The position numbers and the translations under genes are program-made. A DNA stretch of 41,037 nt from Geodermatophilus chilensis (lineage in GTDB: Bacteria > Actinomycetota > Actinomycetes > Mycobacteriales > Geodermatophilaceae). Below the pieces are notes generated by a model. That model did no database searches. It saw nothing but the letters and a program-made list of their open reading frames with translations, and was not told the DNA's origin. Position 1 is the stretch's first letter; every line of letters starts with the position of its first letter. The stretch lies in the NCBI RefSeq assembly GCF_002802985.1, contig NZ_NVPT01000023.1, positions 1 through 41,037 of the forward strand, given 5' to 3'. Shown piece after piece: positions 15,564 through 23,914 of the stretch.

Positions 15564-15808
15564 GGTGGAAGTCTACACCTCCCGTCCACCAGTCCACCCG
15601 GATCGGAATGTCGCAGGGCGTGTCTGTAGGCCCGCCCCCCAGCCCGCGCTGACCACGGGCCATCGTCCTCGGCGTCGTGCTTGCCGCCCTCCCGGTCGAG
15701 CACGAGGTCGGCAACGACACGGTCAGGGTCGCGATCATGGATCCGCTCGTGGCCGGCGGACCCGGCACCGGCGCATGAGACGCGCACCCGGCCGGGTAGA
15801 GCGACTCC

Positions 15809-16456
15809 ATGGCGCCTCCTCTCAGTGACGCGGTCGTCGTCGACGTCCTCCGCCGGGTCGACCGGCTGACCGCCCCGCTGGTCCGCCGGCTCGGCCGCCC
15901 CCCGGAGCTGCCGCAGGCCGAGCGGGAGCAGTGGTGGGCCGACCGGGTCAGCCGGGTCGCCGCCGGCGTCAGCGCCGTCCCCCGCTTCGCCGGCAAGCTC
16001 GCCGACCTGCTGCCGCTGCAGAACACGGTCGGGTCGGCGGTGCAGGCCGTGGTGGTCGGCGGGGTGGCCTCCGAGCACGGCGTCGAGGACGAGGCCGAGC
16101 GGGTGTCGCTGCTGGCGCAGGTGCTGCTCGACCGTGACCTGCCCGCCGAGCGGGTGCGGCCGCTGCTGCAGCGCGCCCCCGGCGCCTACGCCGACGAGGT
16201 CCTCGGCGACGAGGAGGACCGAGGCGTCGGCCGCACCGTGTGGCGGGTCGCCCGGCTGCTCGGCCGCATCGACGACACCCTCGACGCCCGGCCCAAGGGC
16301 AGGCTGCGGCACCGCGCCCTGTCCAACCTGCCGGTGGTGGGCACGCTCGGCGGCTACGCGGCCGAGCGGGAGGGGCTGCGCCGCGCGGCGGCCGAGACGG
16401 CGGCGCTGCTGGCCGGCCGCGCCGCCCGGACCCCCACGGCCGACCCGGCTCAGTGA
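15809..16456 (+). CDS. Conserved hypothetical protein
   Basis: A 215-residue protein, not recognised. It is mostly helical, with a hydrophobic centre ([25 protein letters not shown], residues about 70-95) that may insert in or sit on a membrane, and a basic C-terminus ([26 protein letters not shown]). Codon use is typical of the chromosome. The ATG at 15809 gives a full protein. Its TGA overlaps the convergent metF stop within TCAGTGA (16450-16456). Confidence 0.65.
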   Translation: MAPPLSDAVVVDVLRRVDRLTAPLVRRLGRPPELPQAEREQWWADRVSRVAAGVSAVPRFAGKLADLLPLQNTVGSAVQAVVVGGVASEHGVEDEAERVSLLAQVLLDRDLPAERVRPLLQRAPGAYADEVLGDEEDRGVGRTVWRVARLLGRIDDTLDARPKGRLRHRALSNLPVVGTLGGYAAEREGLRRAAAETAALLAGRAARTPTADPAQ

Positions 16457-17352
16457 GCCGTGGGGACCGCCGCGAGGTTGGCGTGGACCTCACGGGTCGC
16501 CGTCGACCGGTTCATGGTGATGAAGTGGATGCCCGGGACGCCCTCGTCGAGCAGCGTCCGGCACAGCTCGGTGGCCACCTCGACGCCGTAGGCCCGCACC
16601 GCCGCCCGCGCCTCGGGGGTGTCGCCGTCCAGTTCGGCGAAGCGGGCGGCCAGGTGCTCGGGGAAGGCCTGCCCCGACAGCTGCACGATCCGGGTGATCT
16701 GCCGGGCGTTGGTCACCGGCATGACCCCGGCGATGATCGGCACCGCGCAGCCGGTGGCGGCCACCCGGTCGCGCATCCGCAGGTAGTCCTCGGCGCGGAA
16801 GAACATCTGCGTGATGGCGAAGTCGGCGCCGGCCCGGCACTTGCGCACGAACATCTCGACGTCGGTGTCGAAGTCCGGCGAGCGCGGGTGCCGCTCCGGG
16901 AACGCGGCCACGCCGACGGAGAAGTCGCCCATCGAGCGGATCAGCTCGACCAGCTCGGCGGCGTAGCTCAGCCCCTCGGGGTGGGCCACCCACTCCGCCT
17001 GCGGGTCCGCGCCGGGCGGGTCGCCGCGCAGCGCCAGCAGGTTGCGCACCCCAGCGGCCGCCAGCCGGCTGACCACGTGCCGCAGCTCCGCGACGCTGTG
17101 GTCGACGGCGGTCAGGTGCGCCAGCGGGGTCATCGTCGTCTCGGTGGCGATGCGCTCGGTGACCGACACGGTGCCCTCGCGGGTCGACCCGCCGGCGCCG
17201 TAGGTGACCGACACGAACGAGGGCTGCAGCCGCTCGAGCTGGCGCAGCGCCGTCCACAGCTGGGTGGCGCCCTCGGGGCTCTTGGGCGGGAAGAACTCGA
17301 AGGACCACGTCGGCCGGCCCTCGGCGAGCAGCTCGCGCACGGTCGGGGTCAT
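16450..17352 (-). CDS. metF: Methylenetetrahydrofolate reductase
   Basis: A 300-residue FAD-dependent TIM-barrel enzyme that reduces 5,10-methylene-THF to 5-methyl-THF for methionine synthesis. The catalytic Glu19 lies in [12 protein letters not shown]. Other family blocks are [63 protein letters not shown] and [11 protein letters not shown]. It matches the position and orientation of Rv2172c beside idsA2 in mycobacteria. ATG 17352 is used. It is divergent from the prenyl synthase at 17531. Role in the same one-carbon network as glyA downstream. Confidence 0.93.
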   Translation of the reverse strand: MTPTVRELLAEGRPTWSFEFFPPKSPEGATQLWTALRQLERLQPSFVSVTYGAGGSTREGTVSVTERIATETTMTPLAHLTAVDHSVAELRHVVSRLAAAGVRNLLALRGDPPGADPQAEWVAHPEGLSYAAELVELIRSMGDFSVGVAAFPERHPRSPDFDTDVEMFVRKCRAGADFAITQMFFRAEDYLRMRDRVAATGCAVPIIAGVMPVTNARQITRIVQLSGQAFPEHLAARFAELDGDTPEARAAVRAYGVEVATELCRTLLDEGVPGIHFITMNRSTATREVHANLAAVPTAH

Positions 17353-17518
17353 GGACGTCGAGGATACGGACCCGCCGCCGTCCGGCCGCGCTGCATCCGT
17401 GCGGCACCGCCCCGGCGAAGGTCCTCCGGCACCGCCGCACCCCAGGCCCCAGGAGGGCCGCCCGTTGGCCCTGACCGACCCCGCCCGGATCCCGGCCGCG
17501 CCTGATCGAGTCGCGCGC

Positions 17519-17524
17519 GATACT
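17519..17524 (+). promoter_or_regulatory. Possible -10 element of the crtE-crtI-crtB operon
   Basis: GATACT lies seven bases before the GTG at 17531, which would place transcription start on the GTG and make the message leaderless, a common actinobacterial arrangement. No convincing -35 is visible. Confidence 0.35.
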
Positions 17525-17530
17525 CGACCC

Positions 17531-18658
17531 GTGACCGCCGGGGCGCAGCAGCGCGAGACACCCGTCCTCCCCCCGGCTCCCCCGCCGGCCGCCGCCGAGA
17601 TCGACCGCGTACGCGCGGCCGTCTCGACCGCCCTCTCGGACTTCCTCGAGGCGCAGCGGGAGACCCTCGCGGCCATGGACGAGTCGCTGCTGCCGGTGGT
17701 CGACGAGGTCTGCGCCCTGGCCGACGGTGGCAAGCGGCTGCGGCCGCTGTTCGCCTACTGGGGCTGGCGCGGCGTGCGCGGCGAGGGCCCCGGCGAGTCC
17801 GACGCGGCGGTGCTGCGGGCGGTCGCCGCGTTGGAGCTCGTGCACGCCAGCGCGCTGGTCCACGACGACGTCATGGACGGCGCGCTGACCCGCCGCGGCC
17901 GCCCGGCCACCCACGTCGGGTTCGCCTCCCGGCACGGGGACGGCGCACTGGCCGGGGACGGCGACGCCTTCGGCGTGGGCGCGGCGATCCTCGTCGGCGA
18001 CCTCGCGCTGGTGTGGTCCGACGAGCTGCTGCGCTGCTCGGGCATCTCCCCCGCCGCGCTCTCCCGGGCCCGCACGGTGTGGGACACCATGCGCACCGAG
18101 GTGACCGCCGGGCAGTACCTGGACCTGCTGCGCGCCGCGGGCGGCCTGCCCGGCGCGCAGGGGGCCCTCACCGTGGCCCGCTACAAGAGCGCCGGCTACA
18201 CCGTGCAGCGGCCGCTGCAGCTGGGCGCCGCCATCGCCGGCGCGGGCGAGCGCGCCGCGGAGGTCTACACCGCGATCGGCCTGCCGCTGGGCGAGGCGTT
18301 CCAGCTGCGCGACGACGTCCTCGGGGTGTTCGGCGACCCGTCGGTCACCGGCAAGTCCGCCGACGACGACCTGCGCGAGGGCAAGCAGACCCTGCTGGTG
18401 GCGCTGGCCGAGGAGGCCGCGGACGACGACGGACGGCGGCTGCTCACCGAGTCGCTCGGCAACCCCGGGGCCGGGCCGGACGAGTTCCAGGCGCTGCGGG
18501 CGCTGCTGGAGTCCACCGGCGCCCGCGTGCAGGTCGAGCAGCGGATCGCCGAGCGCACGGCGCTGGCCCGGACGGCCATCGCCGAGGCCCCGCTGGCCGA
18601 CGACGCCCGGGCCGCCCTCGACGCGCTCGCCGTCGCCGCGACCACCCGCGCCGCCTGA
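17531..18658 (+). CDS. crtE: Trans-polyprenyl diphosphate synthase (GGPP synthase, CrtE/IdsA type)
   Basis: A 375-residue isoprenyl diphosphate synthase that condenses IPP with allylic primers. The first Asp-rich motif DDVMD is at residues 112-116 and the second, DDVLGVFGD, at 261-269. [10 protein letters not shown] and [14 protein letters not shown] are the other conserved substrate-binding blocks. The residue five places before the first motif is Ser rather than an aromatic, compatible with C20 product length. It starts the operon with crtI and crtB, so GGPP for carotenoids is the likely product. It also occupies the place of mycobacterial idsA2. GTG 17531 is preferred; a TTG at 17465 with an upstream GAGG would add 22 residues. 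Confidence 0.88.
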   Translation: MTAGAQQRETPVLPPAPPPAAAEIDRVRAAVSTALSDFLEAQRETLAAMDESLLPVVDEVCALADGGKRLRPLFAYWGWRGVRGEGPGESDAAVLRAVAALELVHASALVHDDVMDGALTRRGRPATHVGFASRHGDGALAGDGDAFGVGAAILVGDLALVWSDELLRCSGISPAALSRARTVWDTMRTEVTAGQYLDLLRAAGGLPGAQGALTVARYKSAGYTVQRPLQLGAAIAGAGERAAEVYTAIGLPLGEAFQLRDDVLGVFGDPSVTGKSADDDLREGKQTLLVALAEEAADDDGRRLLTESLGNPGAGPDEFQALRALLESTGARVQVEQRIAERTALARTAIAEAPLADDARAALDALAVAATTRAA

Positions 18659-20178
18659 TGGTCCGCACCGTTCCCGGGCGCACCGACCGCGTCGTCGTCG
18701 TGGGCGCCGGCCTCGCCGGGCTCTCGGCGGCCCTGCGGCTGCGCGGCGCCGGCCGCGAGGTCACCGTCGTCGAGCGCGGCCCCGGCCCGGGTGGGCGCGC
18801 CGGGCGGATCGAGGAGCGCGACTACGCCCTCGACACCGGCCCGTCGGTGTTCACCGCGCCGGAGCTGGTCGCCGACACCCTCGCCGCGGTCGGCGAGGAG
18901 CTGGAGGACCGGCTGCAGCTGGTCCCCCTGGAGACCACGTACCGCGCGCAGTTCGCCGACGGCTCGCACCTGGACGTGCACGCCGACGTCGGCGCGTTCG
19001 CCGCCGAGGTGGAGGCGCTGTGCGGGCCGGCCGAGGCCGCGGCGCTGCGGCGGTACCTGGCCGACCTGGCCGAGCTCTACCGGCTGCAGCTGTCGACCTT
19101 CATCGACCGCAACCTCGACACCCCGCTGGACCTGCTGGGCCCCGAGCTGGTGCAGCTGGTCCGGCGCGGCGGGTTCGGCCGGCTGTCGAACCACGTCGCC
19201 CGGTTCTTCACCGACGACCGGCTGCGCCGACTGTTCAGCTTCCAGGCGCTCTACGCCGGGGTCTCGCCGTACCGGGCGATCGCCGCCTACGCCGTCATCG
19301 CCCAGCTCGACATCGGCGCCGGTGTCTGGCACCCGGTGGGCGGGATCGCCGCCGTCCCCCGGGCGCTGGCCGCCGCGGCCGCGGACGCCGGGGTCGGGTT
19401 CCGCTTCGACGCCGGTGTGCGGGAGCTGGAGGTCGGCGGGTCGCGGGTCACCGGCGTGCTGCTGGACGACGGCGAGCGGCTGCCCGCCGACGCCGTCGTC
19501 GTCACCGTCGACCGGCCGGAGACGCTGGTGCCCGGGTTCCGGCGGGTGCGGCGGCCGGTGTACTCGCCGTCCTGCGTGGCGGTGCACGTCGGCGTCCGCA
19601 GCGAGGTGCCCGGGCAGGCGCACCACACGATCAGCTTCGGCGCCGCCTGGCGGGAGGTGTTCGCCGAGCTCACCCGCGACGGCTCCCCGATGGCCGATCC
19701 GAGCCTGCTGGTGAGCATGCCGTCGGTCACCGACCGCAGCCTCGCCCCCGAGGGCGGCCAGGTGTTGAGCATCGTGGCGCCCACCCCGAACCTGGACCCG
19801 CACAGCGGCGGCAACCCCGACCTGGACTGGACGACGCTGGGCCCCCGCTACCGCGACGAGGTGCTCACCGTGCTCGAGGAGCGCGGCTGGACCGGGCTCA
19901 CCGGCGCGATCGAGGTCGAGCACGTCGACACGCCGCTGACCTGGGCGGCGCAGGGCATGGCCGCCGGGACGCCGTTCGCGCTGGCGCACACCTTCGGCCA
20001 GACCGGCCCGTTCCGGACGCCGACACTGCCCCGGCGCGGCCCGGAGAACGTCGTGCTCGCCGGCTCCTCGGTGCAGCCCGGCGTCGGTGTGCCGATGGTC
20101 GTCATCAGCGGCCGGCTCGCCGCCGAGCGGATCACCGGCGATTTCCGCGGAAAACGCCGGACCACCCCGGGACGGTGA
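18658..20178 (+). CDS. crtI: Phytoene desaturase
   Basis: A 506-residue FAD-dependent desaturase converting phytoene to lycopene (or neurosporene) on the membrane surface. The N-terminal dinucleotide fold is VVVVGAGLAGLSAALRL with GAGLAG at 16-21, then ERGPGPGGRAG. DTGPSVFT follows, and a helical FQALYAGVSPYRAIAAYAVI block typical of CrtI. The C-terminal FAD signature is VLAGSSVQPGVGVPMVVISGRLAAERI. The ATG overlaps the crtE stop by one base (TGATG) and crtB starts 4 bases after its stop. It is intact, unlike the CrtI-family paralogue at the left end. Confidence 0.93.
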   Translation: MVRTVPGRTDRVVVVGAGLAGLSAALRLRGAGREVTVVERGPGPGGRAGRIEERDYALDTGPSVFTAPELVADTLAAVGEELEDRLQLVPLETTYRAQFADGSHLDVHADVGAFAAEVEALCGPAEAAALRRYLADLAELYRLQLSTFIDRNLDTPLDLLGPELVQLVRRGGFGRLSNHVARFFTDDRLRRLFSFQALYAGVSPYRAIAAYAVIAQLDIGAGVWHPVGGIAAVPRALAAAAADAGVGFRFDAGVRELEVGGSRVTGVLLDDGERLPADAVVVTVDRPETLVPGFRRVRRPVYSPSCVAVHVGVRSEVPGQAHHTISFGAAWREVFAELTRDGSPMADPSLLVSMPSVTDRSLAPEGGQVLSIVAPTPNLDPHSGGNPDLDWTTLGPRYRDEVLTVLEERGWTGLTGAIEVEHVDTPLTWAAQGMAAGTPFALAHTFGQTGPFRTPTLPRRGPENVVLAGSSVQPGVGVPMVVISGRLAAERITGDFRGKRRTTPGR

Positions 20179-20182
20179 CCCG

Positions 20183-21136
20183 ATGACCCTCGTGGAGCCA
20201 CTCCGCACGCAGGCCGAGCGGCAGGCCCTGCTGGACGCCGCCTACCGGCACTGCGCGGCGATCAACGCCGAGCACGGCAAGAGCTACCACCTGGCCACCC
20301 GGCTGCTGACCCCCGACCGGCGCCCGGCGGTCCACGCGCTCTACGCCGCCGCCCGCACCGCCGACGACCTCGTCGACCACCCCGGCGCCGACCCGGCCGG
20401 CGACCTCGCCGAGTGGTCCCGCGCGGTGCTCGCCGAGCTGGAGGCGGGCTGGTCCGACGACCCGGTGCGGCTGGCCCTGGTGCACACCTACCGCCGCCAC
20501 GGCATCGCCGTCGAGCACCTGGTCGACTTCCTCGCCGCGATGACCAGCGACCTCGACGTCACCGGGTACGCCGACATGGACGCCCTCGACCGCTACATGT
20601 GGGGCTCGGCGTCGGTGATCGGCCTGCAGGTGCTCCCCGTTCTCGGCACCGCGCCCGGCGTGGCCCGCGAGGAGGCCGCCCCGCACGCCATCGCGCTGGG
20701 CGAGGCCTTCCAGCTGACCAACTTCCTGCGCGACGTCGCCGAGGACGTCGACCGCGGCCGGGTCTACCTGCCCGCCGACCTCATGGCCGCCCACGGCGTC
20801 ACCCGCGAGCAGCTGGCCGAGAAGCGGCACGACTCCCGGTTCGCCGCGCTGATGCGCGAGATGGTGGCCATCGTCCGCCGCCGCTACGACGACGCCGCCC
20901 CGGGGACGCCGATGCTCGCGCCGGAGTCCCGCAACTGCGTGCGCGCGGCCACCGATCTCTACGGCGGCATCCTCACCGAGATCGAGCGGGCGGACTACCG
21001 GGTGCTCGACCGCCGCGTGCGGGTGGCCAGGCCGCGGCGCCTGGCGGTGTTCGCCCGCCGGTTGACCGCCGCCCAGCTGGCCAGGGTCAGGGTGACCATG
21101 GCGAAGCCGAACAGCAGGTCCTCGACCGGCGCGTAG
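20183..21136 (+). CDS. crtB: Phytoene synthase
   Basis: A 317-residue squalene/phytoene synthase-type enzyme joining two GGPP to phytoene. Both Mg-binding motifs are present: DDLVD at 61-65 and the NFLRDVAEDVDRGRVYLP block near 180. YAAARTADDLVDHPG and YMWGSASVIGLQVLP are family hallmarks. It is the third gene of the crtE-crtI-crtB operon. Its last 47 codons run 142 bases into the opposite-strand crtYd gene. The final roughly 25 residues beyond FARRLTAA are not typical of the family and read as the antisense of crtYd. Confidence 0.92.
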   Translation: MTLVEPLRTQAERQALLDAAYRHCAAINAEHGKSYHLATRLLTPDRRPAVHALYAAARTADDLVDHPGADPAGDLAEWSRAVLAELEAGWSDDPVRLALVHTYRRHGIAVEHLVDFLAAMTSDLDVTGYADMDALDRYMWGSASVIGLQVLPVLGTAPGVAREEAAPHAIALGEAFQLTNFLRDVAEDVDRGRVYLPADLMAAHGVTREQLAEKRHDSRFAALMREMVAIVRRRYDDAAPGTPMLAPESRNCVRAATDLYGGILTEIERADYRVLDRRVRVARPRRLAVFARRLTAAQLARVRVTMAKPNSRSSTGA

Positions 21137-21342
21137 GCGATCCGCGGGCCCCAGATCGTGTCCGGGTCGTAGGTGACGACCGCCAGCCCGGTCAGCACGC
21201 CGTTCATCAGCAGCTGGAACGTCACGATGATCGCGTAGGCCACCCAGAACACCGGGCGGGTGACCATCCGGGTGCGGTAGACGGCCAGGTCCAGCACGAG
21301 GACGGCGACGACGGCGGTGACCGCGAGGGCGCTGTAGCTCAC
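20995..21342 (-). CDS. crtYd: Lycopene cyclase domain subunit CrtYd
   Basis: The second half of the actinobacterial heterodimeric lycopene beta-cyclase (CrtYc/CrtYd, or CrtYe/CrtYf for epsilon cyclases). 115 residues with three membrane helices. The catalytic-region motif APVEDLLFGFAMVT lies near residue 65-80, corresponding to the PxE(E/D) of this family. The GTG at 21342 overlaps the crtYc stop. The TAG stop at 20995 lies well inside crtB, a 142-base convergent overlap. The tail after residue about 90 is Arg-rich and probably dispensable. Beta versus epsilon ring type cannot be decided by eye. Confidence 0.87.
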   Translation of the reverse strand: MSYSALAVTAVVAVLVLDLAVYRTRMVTRPVFWVAYAIIVTFQLLMNGVLTGLAVVTYDPDTIWGPRIAYAPVEDLLFGFAMVTLTLASWAAVNRRANTARRRGLATRTRRSSTR

Positions 21343-21704
21343 CGGCCGGCCCGCTCTCTCGCCGGCAGGGCTTCCTCGACGGGGTAGCCGGCGTCCCACC
21401 CCGTGACCTTGCGCACCGCCTCCAGGGCCAGCACCGAGCACAGCGGGACGACGAGGAAGAACAGCACCTCCTCGACCGGGATGCCCCCGGGCAGCCGGAC
21501 GCCGAGGGTGAGCTCGCCGGAGTAGTCCCAGTGGCCCTGCGCGATCGCGTACAGCACCCAGACCAGGAAGACGGCGAACTCCGGTGCGACCGCGATGAGC
21601 AGCCGCCGCCAGCGGGGGTACACCCGCACCCGCAGCAGGAGCTCGAGCGGCGCGGTGACGACCAGGCAGCCGGCCAGCAGCGCGAGGTAGGTCAGCTGCC
21701 CCAC
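21339..21704 (-). CDS. crtYc: Lycopene cyclase domain subunit CrtYc
   Basis: First half of the heterodimeric lycopene cyclase, 121 residues, with three membrane helices. YLALLAGCLVVTAPLELLLR opens the protein, and GGIPVEEVLFFLVVPL carries the conserved PxEE motif. The GTG at 21704 has GGAGGGAG 8-15 bases upstream. The stop overlaps the crtYd start, so the halves are co-translated. The pair is inverted relative to crtE-crtI-crtB, and is preceded on the same strand by the Rv2175c-like gene. Confidence 0.88.
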   Translation of the reverse strand: MGQLTYLALLAGCLVVTAPLELLLRVRVYPRWRRLLIAVAPEFAVFLVWVLYAIAQGHWDYSGELTLGVRLPGGIPVEEVLFFLVVPLCSVLALEAVRKVTGWDAGYPVEEALPARERAGR

Positions 21705-21732
21705 GCCACCCGCTCCCTCCACCCGCCCGGGC

Positions 21733-22056
21733 TCAGAACGCCAGGGCCTGGGCGCGCCGGGTGACCTCGGTGTGCCGGTCCCCGCGCAGGGCCTCGACCG
21801 GGGTGCCCGGCAGCGTCTCGTCGACACGGAACAGCCACTCGAACACCTCCTCGTCGCTGTACCCGCCGTCCTTGAGGACGGTGATCAGGCCGGGCAGGTG
21901 CTTGAGGACGGCGCCGTCCTGGAGGAAGTCGGCCGGGATCCGGCTGTTGCCGCTGCCGGGGACGGCCATGAGCTTGTGCTCGCGCAGCAGCTGGCGGACC
22001 CGGTTCGGCGAGACCCCCAGTACGCCGGCGACCTCCGCGGGGGTGAGCGTCTCCAT
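21733..22056 (-). CDS. Rv2175c-like winged-helix DNA-binding protein
   Basis: A 107-residue DNA-binding protein of the Rv2175c family. An HTH (LTPAEVAGVLGVSPNRVRQLLREHKL, about 4-29) is followed by the conserved PGLITVLKDGGYSDEEVFEWLF block. In mycobacteria this protein is a substrate of the adjacent kinase PknL, phosphorylated on an N-terminal Thr. From memory the mycobacterial protein has about 30 more N-terminal residues including that Thr; here ATG 22056 leaves almost none. It sits in the same orientation and order relative to the PASTA kinase as in mycobacteria, with glyA inserted between. Confidence 0.87.
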   Translation of the reverse strand: METLTPAEVAGVLGVSPNRVRQLLREHKLMAVPGSGNSRIPADFLQDGAVLKHLPGLITVLKDGGYSDEEVFEWLFRVDETLPGTPVEALRGDRHTEVTRRAQALAF

Positions 22057-22125
22057 GACGTCCGAGCCTATGACCCCCGCGGTCGGCCGTGCCCGGGACG
22101 CCGACCCGTCGCCCAGCTGCCCCGA

Positions 22126-22131
22126 TACGAT
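22126..22131 (+). promoter_or_regulatory. -10 element upstream of the riboswitch
   Basis: TACGAT matches four of six positions of the -10 consensus and would place the start about seven bases on, at the first G of the riboswitch P1 stem. A GAC-containing -35 candidate lies near 22101-22106. Confidence 0.4.
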
Positions 22132-22136
22132 GGGCC

Positions 22137-22212
22137 GGGGCCGTGACTGGCGCTGCTGAGGTGGACCACCACCGGGGAGCGGCCCGCACCACCCCGCCGG
22201 GCGCCTGGGCAC
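22137..22212 (+). ncRNA. ZTP (pfl-type) riboswitch controlling glyA
   Basis: The conserved strings of the ZTP/ZMP riboswitch occur in order and spacing: GGGCCGTGACTGGCG at 22138-22152, a small GGTGG/CCACC hairpin, ACCGGGGAGCGGCCC (22171-22185), whose GGCCC closes P1 with GGGCC at 22138-22142, and then CGCCTGGGCA (22202-22211). It ends 35 bases before the glyA ATG. This class senses ZTP/ZMP, the alarm for 10-formyl-THF shortage, and turns on folate and one-carbon genes, which fits glyA. Recognition is from remembered consensus; no covariance model was run. Confidence 0.9.
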
Positions 22213-22246
22213 CCACCCGTCGTCCCCTCGCGCTGGAGCCCCCACC

Positions 22247-23734
22247 ATGACCGACGCTGCCACGACCGACGCCACCGCCTCCTCCGACGCGGCCATGCCC
22301 CACGCCGACGTCGCCTCCGCCGCCTACCGCAGCGCGCTGCAGGTCATCGGGGCGGTCGAACCCCGGGTGGCCGAGGCGATCGGCGCCGAGCTCGCCGACC
22401 AGCGGGCCTCGCTGAAGCTGATCGCCAGCGAGAACTACGCCAGCCCCGCCGTGCTGCTCACCATGGGCAACTGGCTGTCGGACAAGTACGCCGAGGGCAC
22501 CGTCGGGCACCGCTTCTACGCCGGCTGCCAGAACGTCGACACCGTCGAGGCGCTGGCCGCCGAGCACGCCCGCGAGCTCTTCGGCGCCTCGCACGCCTAC
22601 GTGCAGCCACACTCGGGCATCGACGCCAACCTGGTCGCGTTCTGGGCGGTGCTCGCCTCCCGCGTCGAGGCCCCCGCGCTGGAGAAGGCCGGCGTCCGGC
22701 ACGTCAACGAGCTCACCGACGGCGACTGGTCGGCGCTGCGGCGCCAGCTCGGCGACCAGCGGATGCTCGGCATGTCCCTGGACGCCGGCGGCCACCTCAC
22801 CCACGGCTTCCGCCCGAACATCAGCGGCAAGATGTTCGAGCAGTCCTCCTACGGCACCGACCCGGCTACCGGGCTGCTGGACTACGACGCCGTCCGCGCG
22901 CGGGCCCGCGAGTTCCGCCCGCTGATCCTCATGGCCGGCTACTCCGCCTACCCGCGGCGGGTCGACTTCGCCCGGATGCGGGAGATCGCCGACGAGGTCG
23001 GCGCCACGCTGGTGGTCGACATGGCCCACTTCGCCGGCCTGGTCGCAGGGAAGGTGTTCACCGGCGACTTCGACCCGGTGCCGCATGCGCACGTCGTCAC
23101 CACGACCACGCACAAGTCGCTGCGCGGCCCGCGCGGCGGCATGGTGCTGGCCCAGCCGGAGTACGCCGACGCCGTCGACCGCGGCTGCCCGATGGTGCTC
23201 GGTGGCCCGCTGCCGCAGGTCATGGCCGCCAAGGCCGTCGCCTTCGCCGAGGCCCGTCAGCCGGCCTTCGCCGGGTACGCGCAGCGCGTCGTGGACAACG
23301 CCGTCGCCCTCGCCGACGGGCTCACCCGTCGAGGCGCGACGCTGGTCACCGGCGGCACCGACAACCACCTGGTGCTCGTCGACGTCTCCGGCTTCGGGCT
23401 GACCGGCCGGCAGGCGGAGTCCGCGCTGCTGGATGCCGGCATCGTGACCAACCGCAACGCCGTCCCGGCCGACCCGAACGGCGCCTGGTACACCTCGGGC
23501 GTCCGGCTGGGCACCCCCGCGCTGACCACCCGGGGGTTCGGGGCGGACGAGTTCGACCGCACCGCCGAGCTGATCGTCGACGTGCTGTCGAACACCACCC
23601 CGACCGCCACCCGCGACGGGTCGCCGTCCAAGGCGAGGTACGCCACCGCCGACGGCCTGGCCGACCGGACCCGCGCCGCGGCGGCCGAGCTGCTGGACCG
23701 CCACCCCCTCTACCCGGGCCTCGAACTCTCCTGA
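22247..23734 (+). CDS. glyA: Serine hydroxymethyltransferase
   Basis: A 495-residue PLP enzyme interconverting serine and glycine while loading THF with a one-carbon unit. The PLP lysine is Lys290 in [15 protein letters not shown]. Other blocks: [18 protein letters not shown]-like LSDKYAEG with [23 protein letters not shown], and [13 protein letters not shown]. It is longer than the roughly 420-residue enterobacterial enzyme, with extra sequence around 135-190, as in other long actinobacterial SHMTs. ATG 22247 has GGAG 9-12 bases upstream. It is preceded by a ZTP riboswitch and followed by a strong hairpin. It is inserted between the Rv2175c-like and pknL genes. Confidence 0.94.
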   Translation: MTDAATTDATASSDAAMPHADVASAAYRSALQVIGAVEPRVAEAIGAELADQRASLKLIASENYASPAVLLTMGNWLSDKYAEGTVGHRFYAGCQNVDTVEALAAEHARELFGASHAYVQPHSGIDANLVAFWAVLASRVEAPALEKAGVRHVNELTDGDWSALRRQLGDQRMLGMSLDAGGHLTHGFRPNISGKMFEQSSYGTDPATGLLDYDAVRARAREFRPLILMAGYSAYPRRVDFARMREIADEVGATLVVDMAHFAGLVAGKVFTGDFDPVPHAHVVTTTTHKSLRGPRGGMVLAQPEYADAVDRGCPMVLGGPLPQVMAAKAVAFAEARQPAFAGYAQRVVDNAVALADGLTRRGATLVTGGTDNHLVLVDVSGFGLTGRQAESALLDAGIVTNRNAVPADPNGAWYTSGVRLGTPALTTRGFGADEFDRTAELIVDVLSNTTPTATRDGSPSKARYATADGLADRTRAAAAELLDRHPLYPGLELS

Positions 23735-23743
23735 GCCCCCGTC

Positions 23744-23812
23744 CTCACGGGAGATCGGCGGTCTCGTGGCGATCAACCGCTGATGGCCACGAGATCGCCG
23801 ATCTCGTGTGAG
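23744..23812. terminator. Long hairpin after glyA
   Basis: A 27-base arm (23744-23770) pairs with 23786-23812 at 24 of 27 positions around a 15-base loop. Each arm is itself near-symmetric, built from GAGATCGGCG and GATCTCGT. It begins nine bases after the glyA stop, so termination is the simplest role, but the arm length and internal symmetry suggest a dispersed palindromic repeat. Confidence 0.7.
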
Positions 23813-23826
23813 GAGCTGCACCGCGT

Positions 23827-23860
23827 GGCCGGTGTGACGGGTGAACCCGTCACACCGGCC
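23827..23860. promoter_or_regulatory. Perfect 16-bp inverted repeat upstream of the PASTA kinase
   Basis: GGCCGGTGTGACGGGT (23827-23842) and its exact reverse complement (23845-23860) are separated by two bases. It ends 54 bases before the kinase GTG and 41 before the likely -10. It could be an operator or a second terminator hairpin. A perfect 16-base arm is unlikely by chance even at this GC content. Confidence 0.65.
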
Positions 23861-23901
23861 GGCGCTCCGCGTGTACGGACGGCGCAGCACGGACCCGCTC
23901 C

Positions 23902-23907
23902 TACACT
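23902..23907 (+). promoter_or_regulatory. Probable -10 of the PASTA kinase gene
   Basis: TACACT sits eight bases before the GTG at 23915, suggesting a leaderless transcript. No good -35 is seen. Confidence 0.4.
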
Positions 23908-23914
23908 CGGCCGG

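Noticed and set aside
15653-15778. Short open stretch ending GGPGTGA that might be a gene remnant
   Set aside because: About 40 codons with no recognisable family, no ribosome site, and no support beyond an open frame in GC-rich DNA; left as intergenic sequence between vapB and the gene at 15809.
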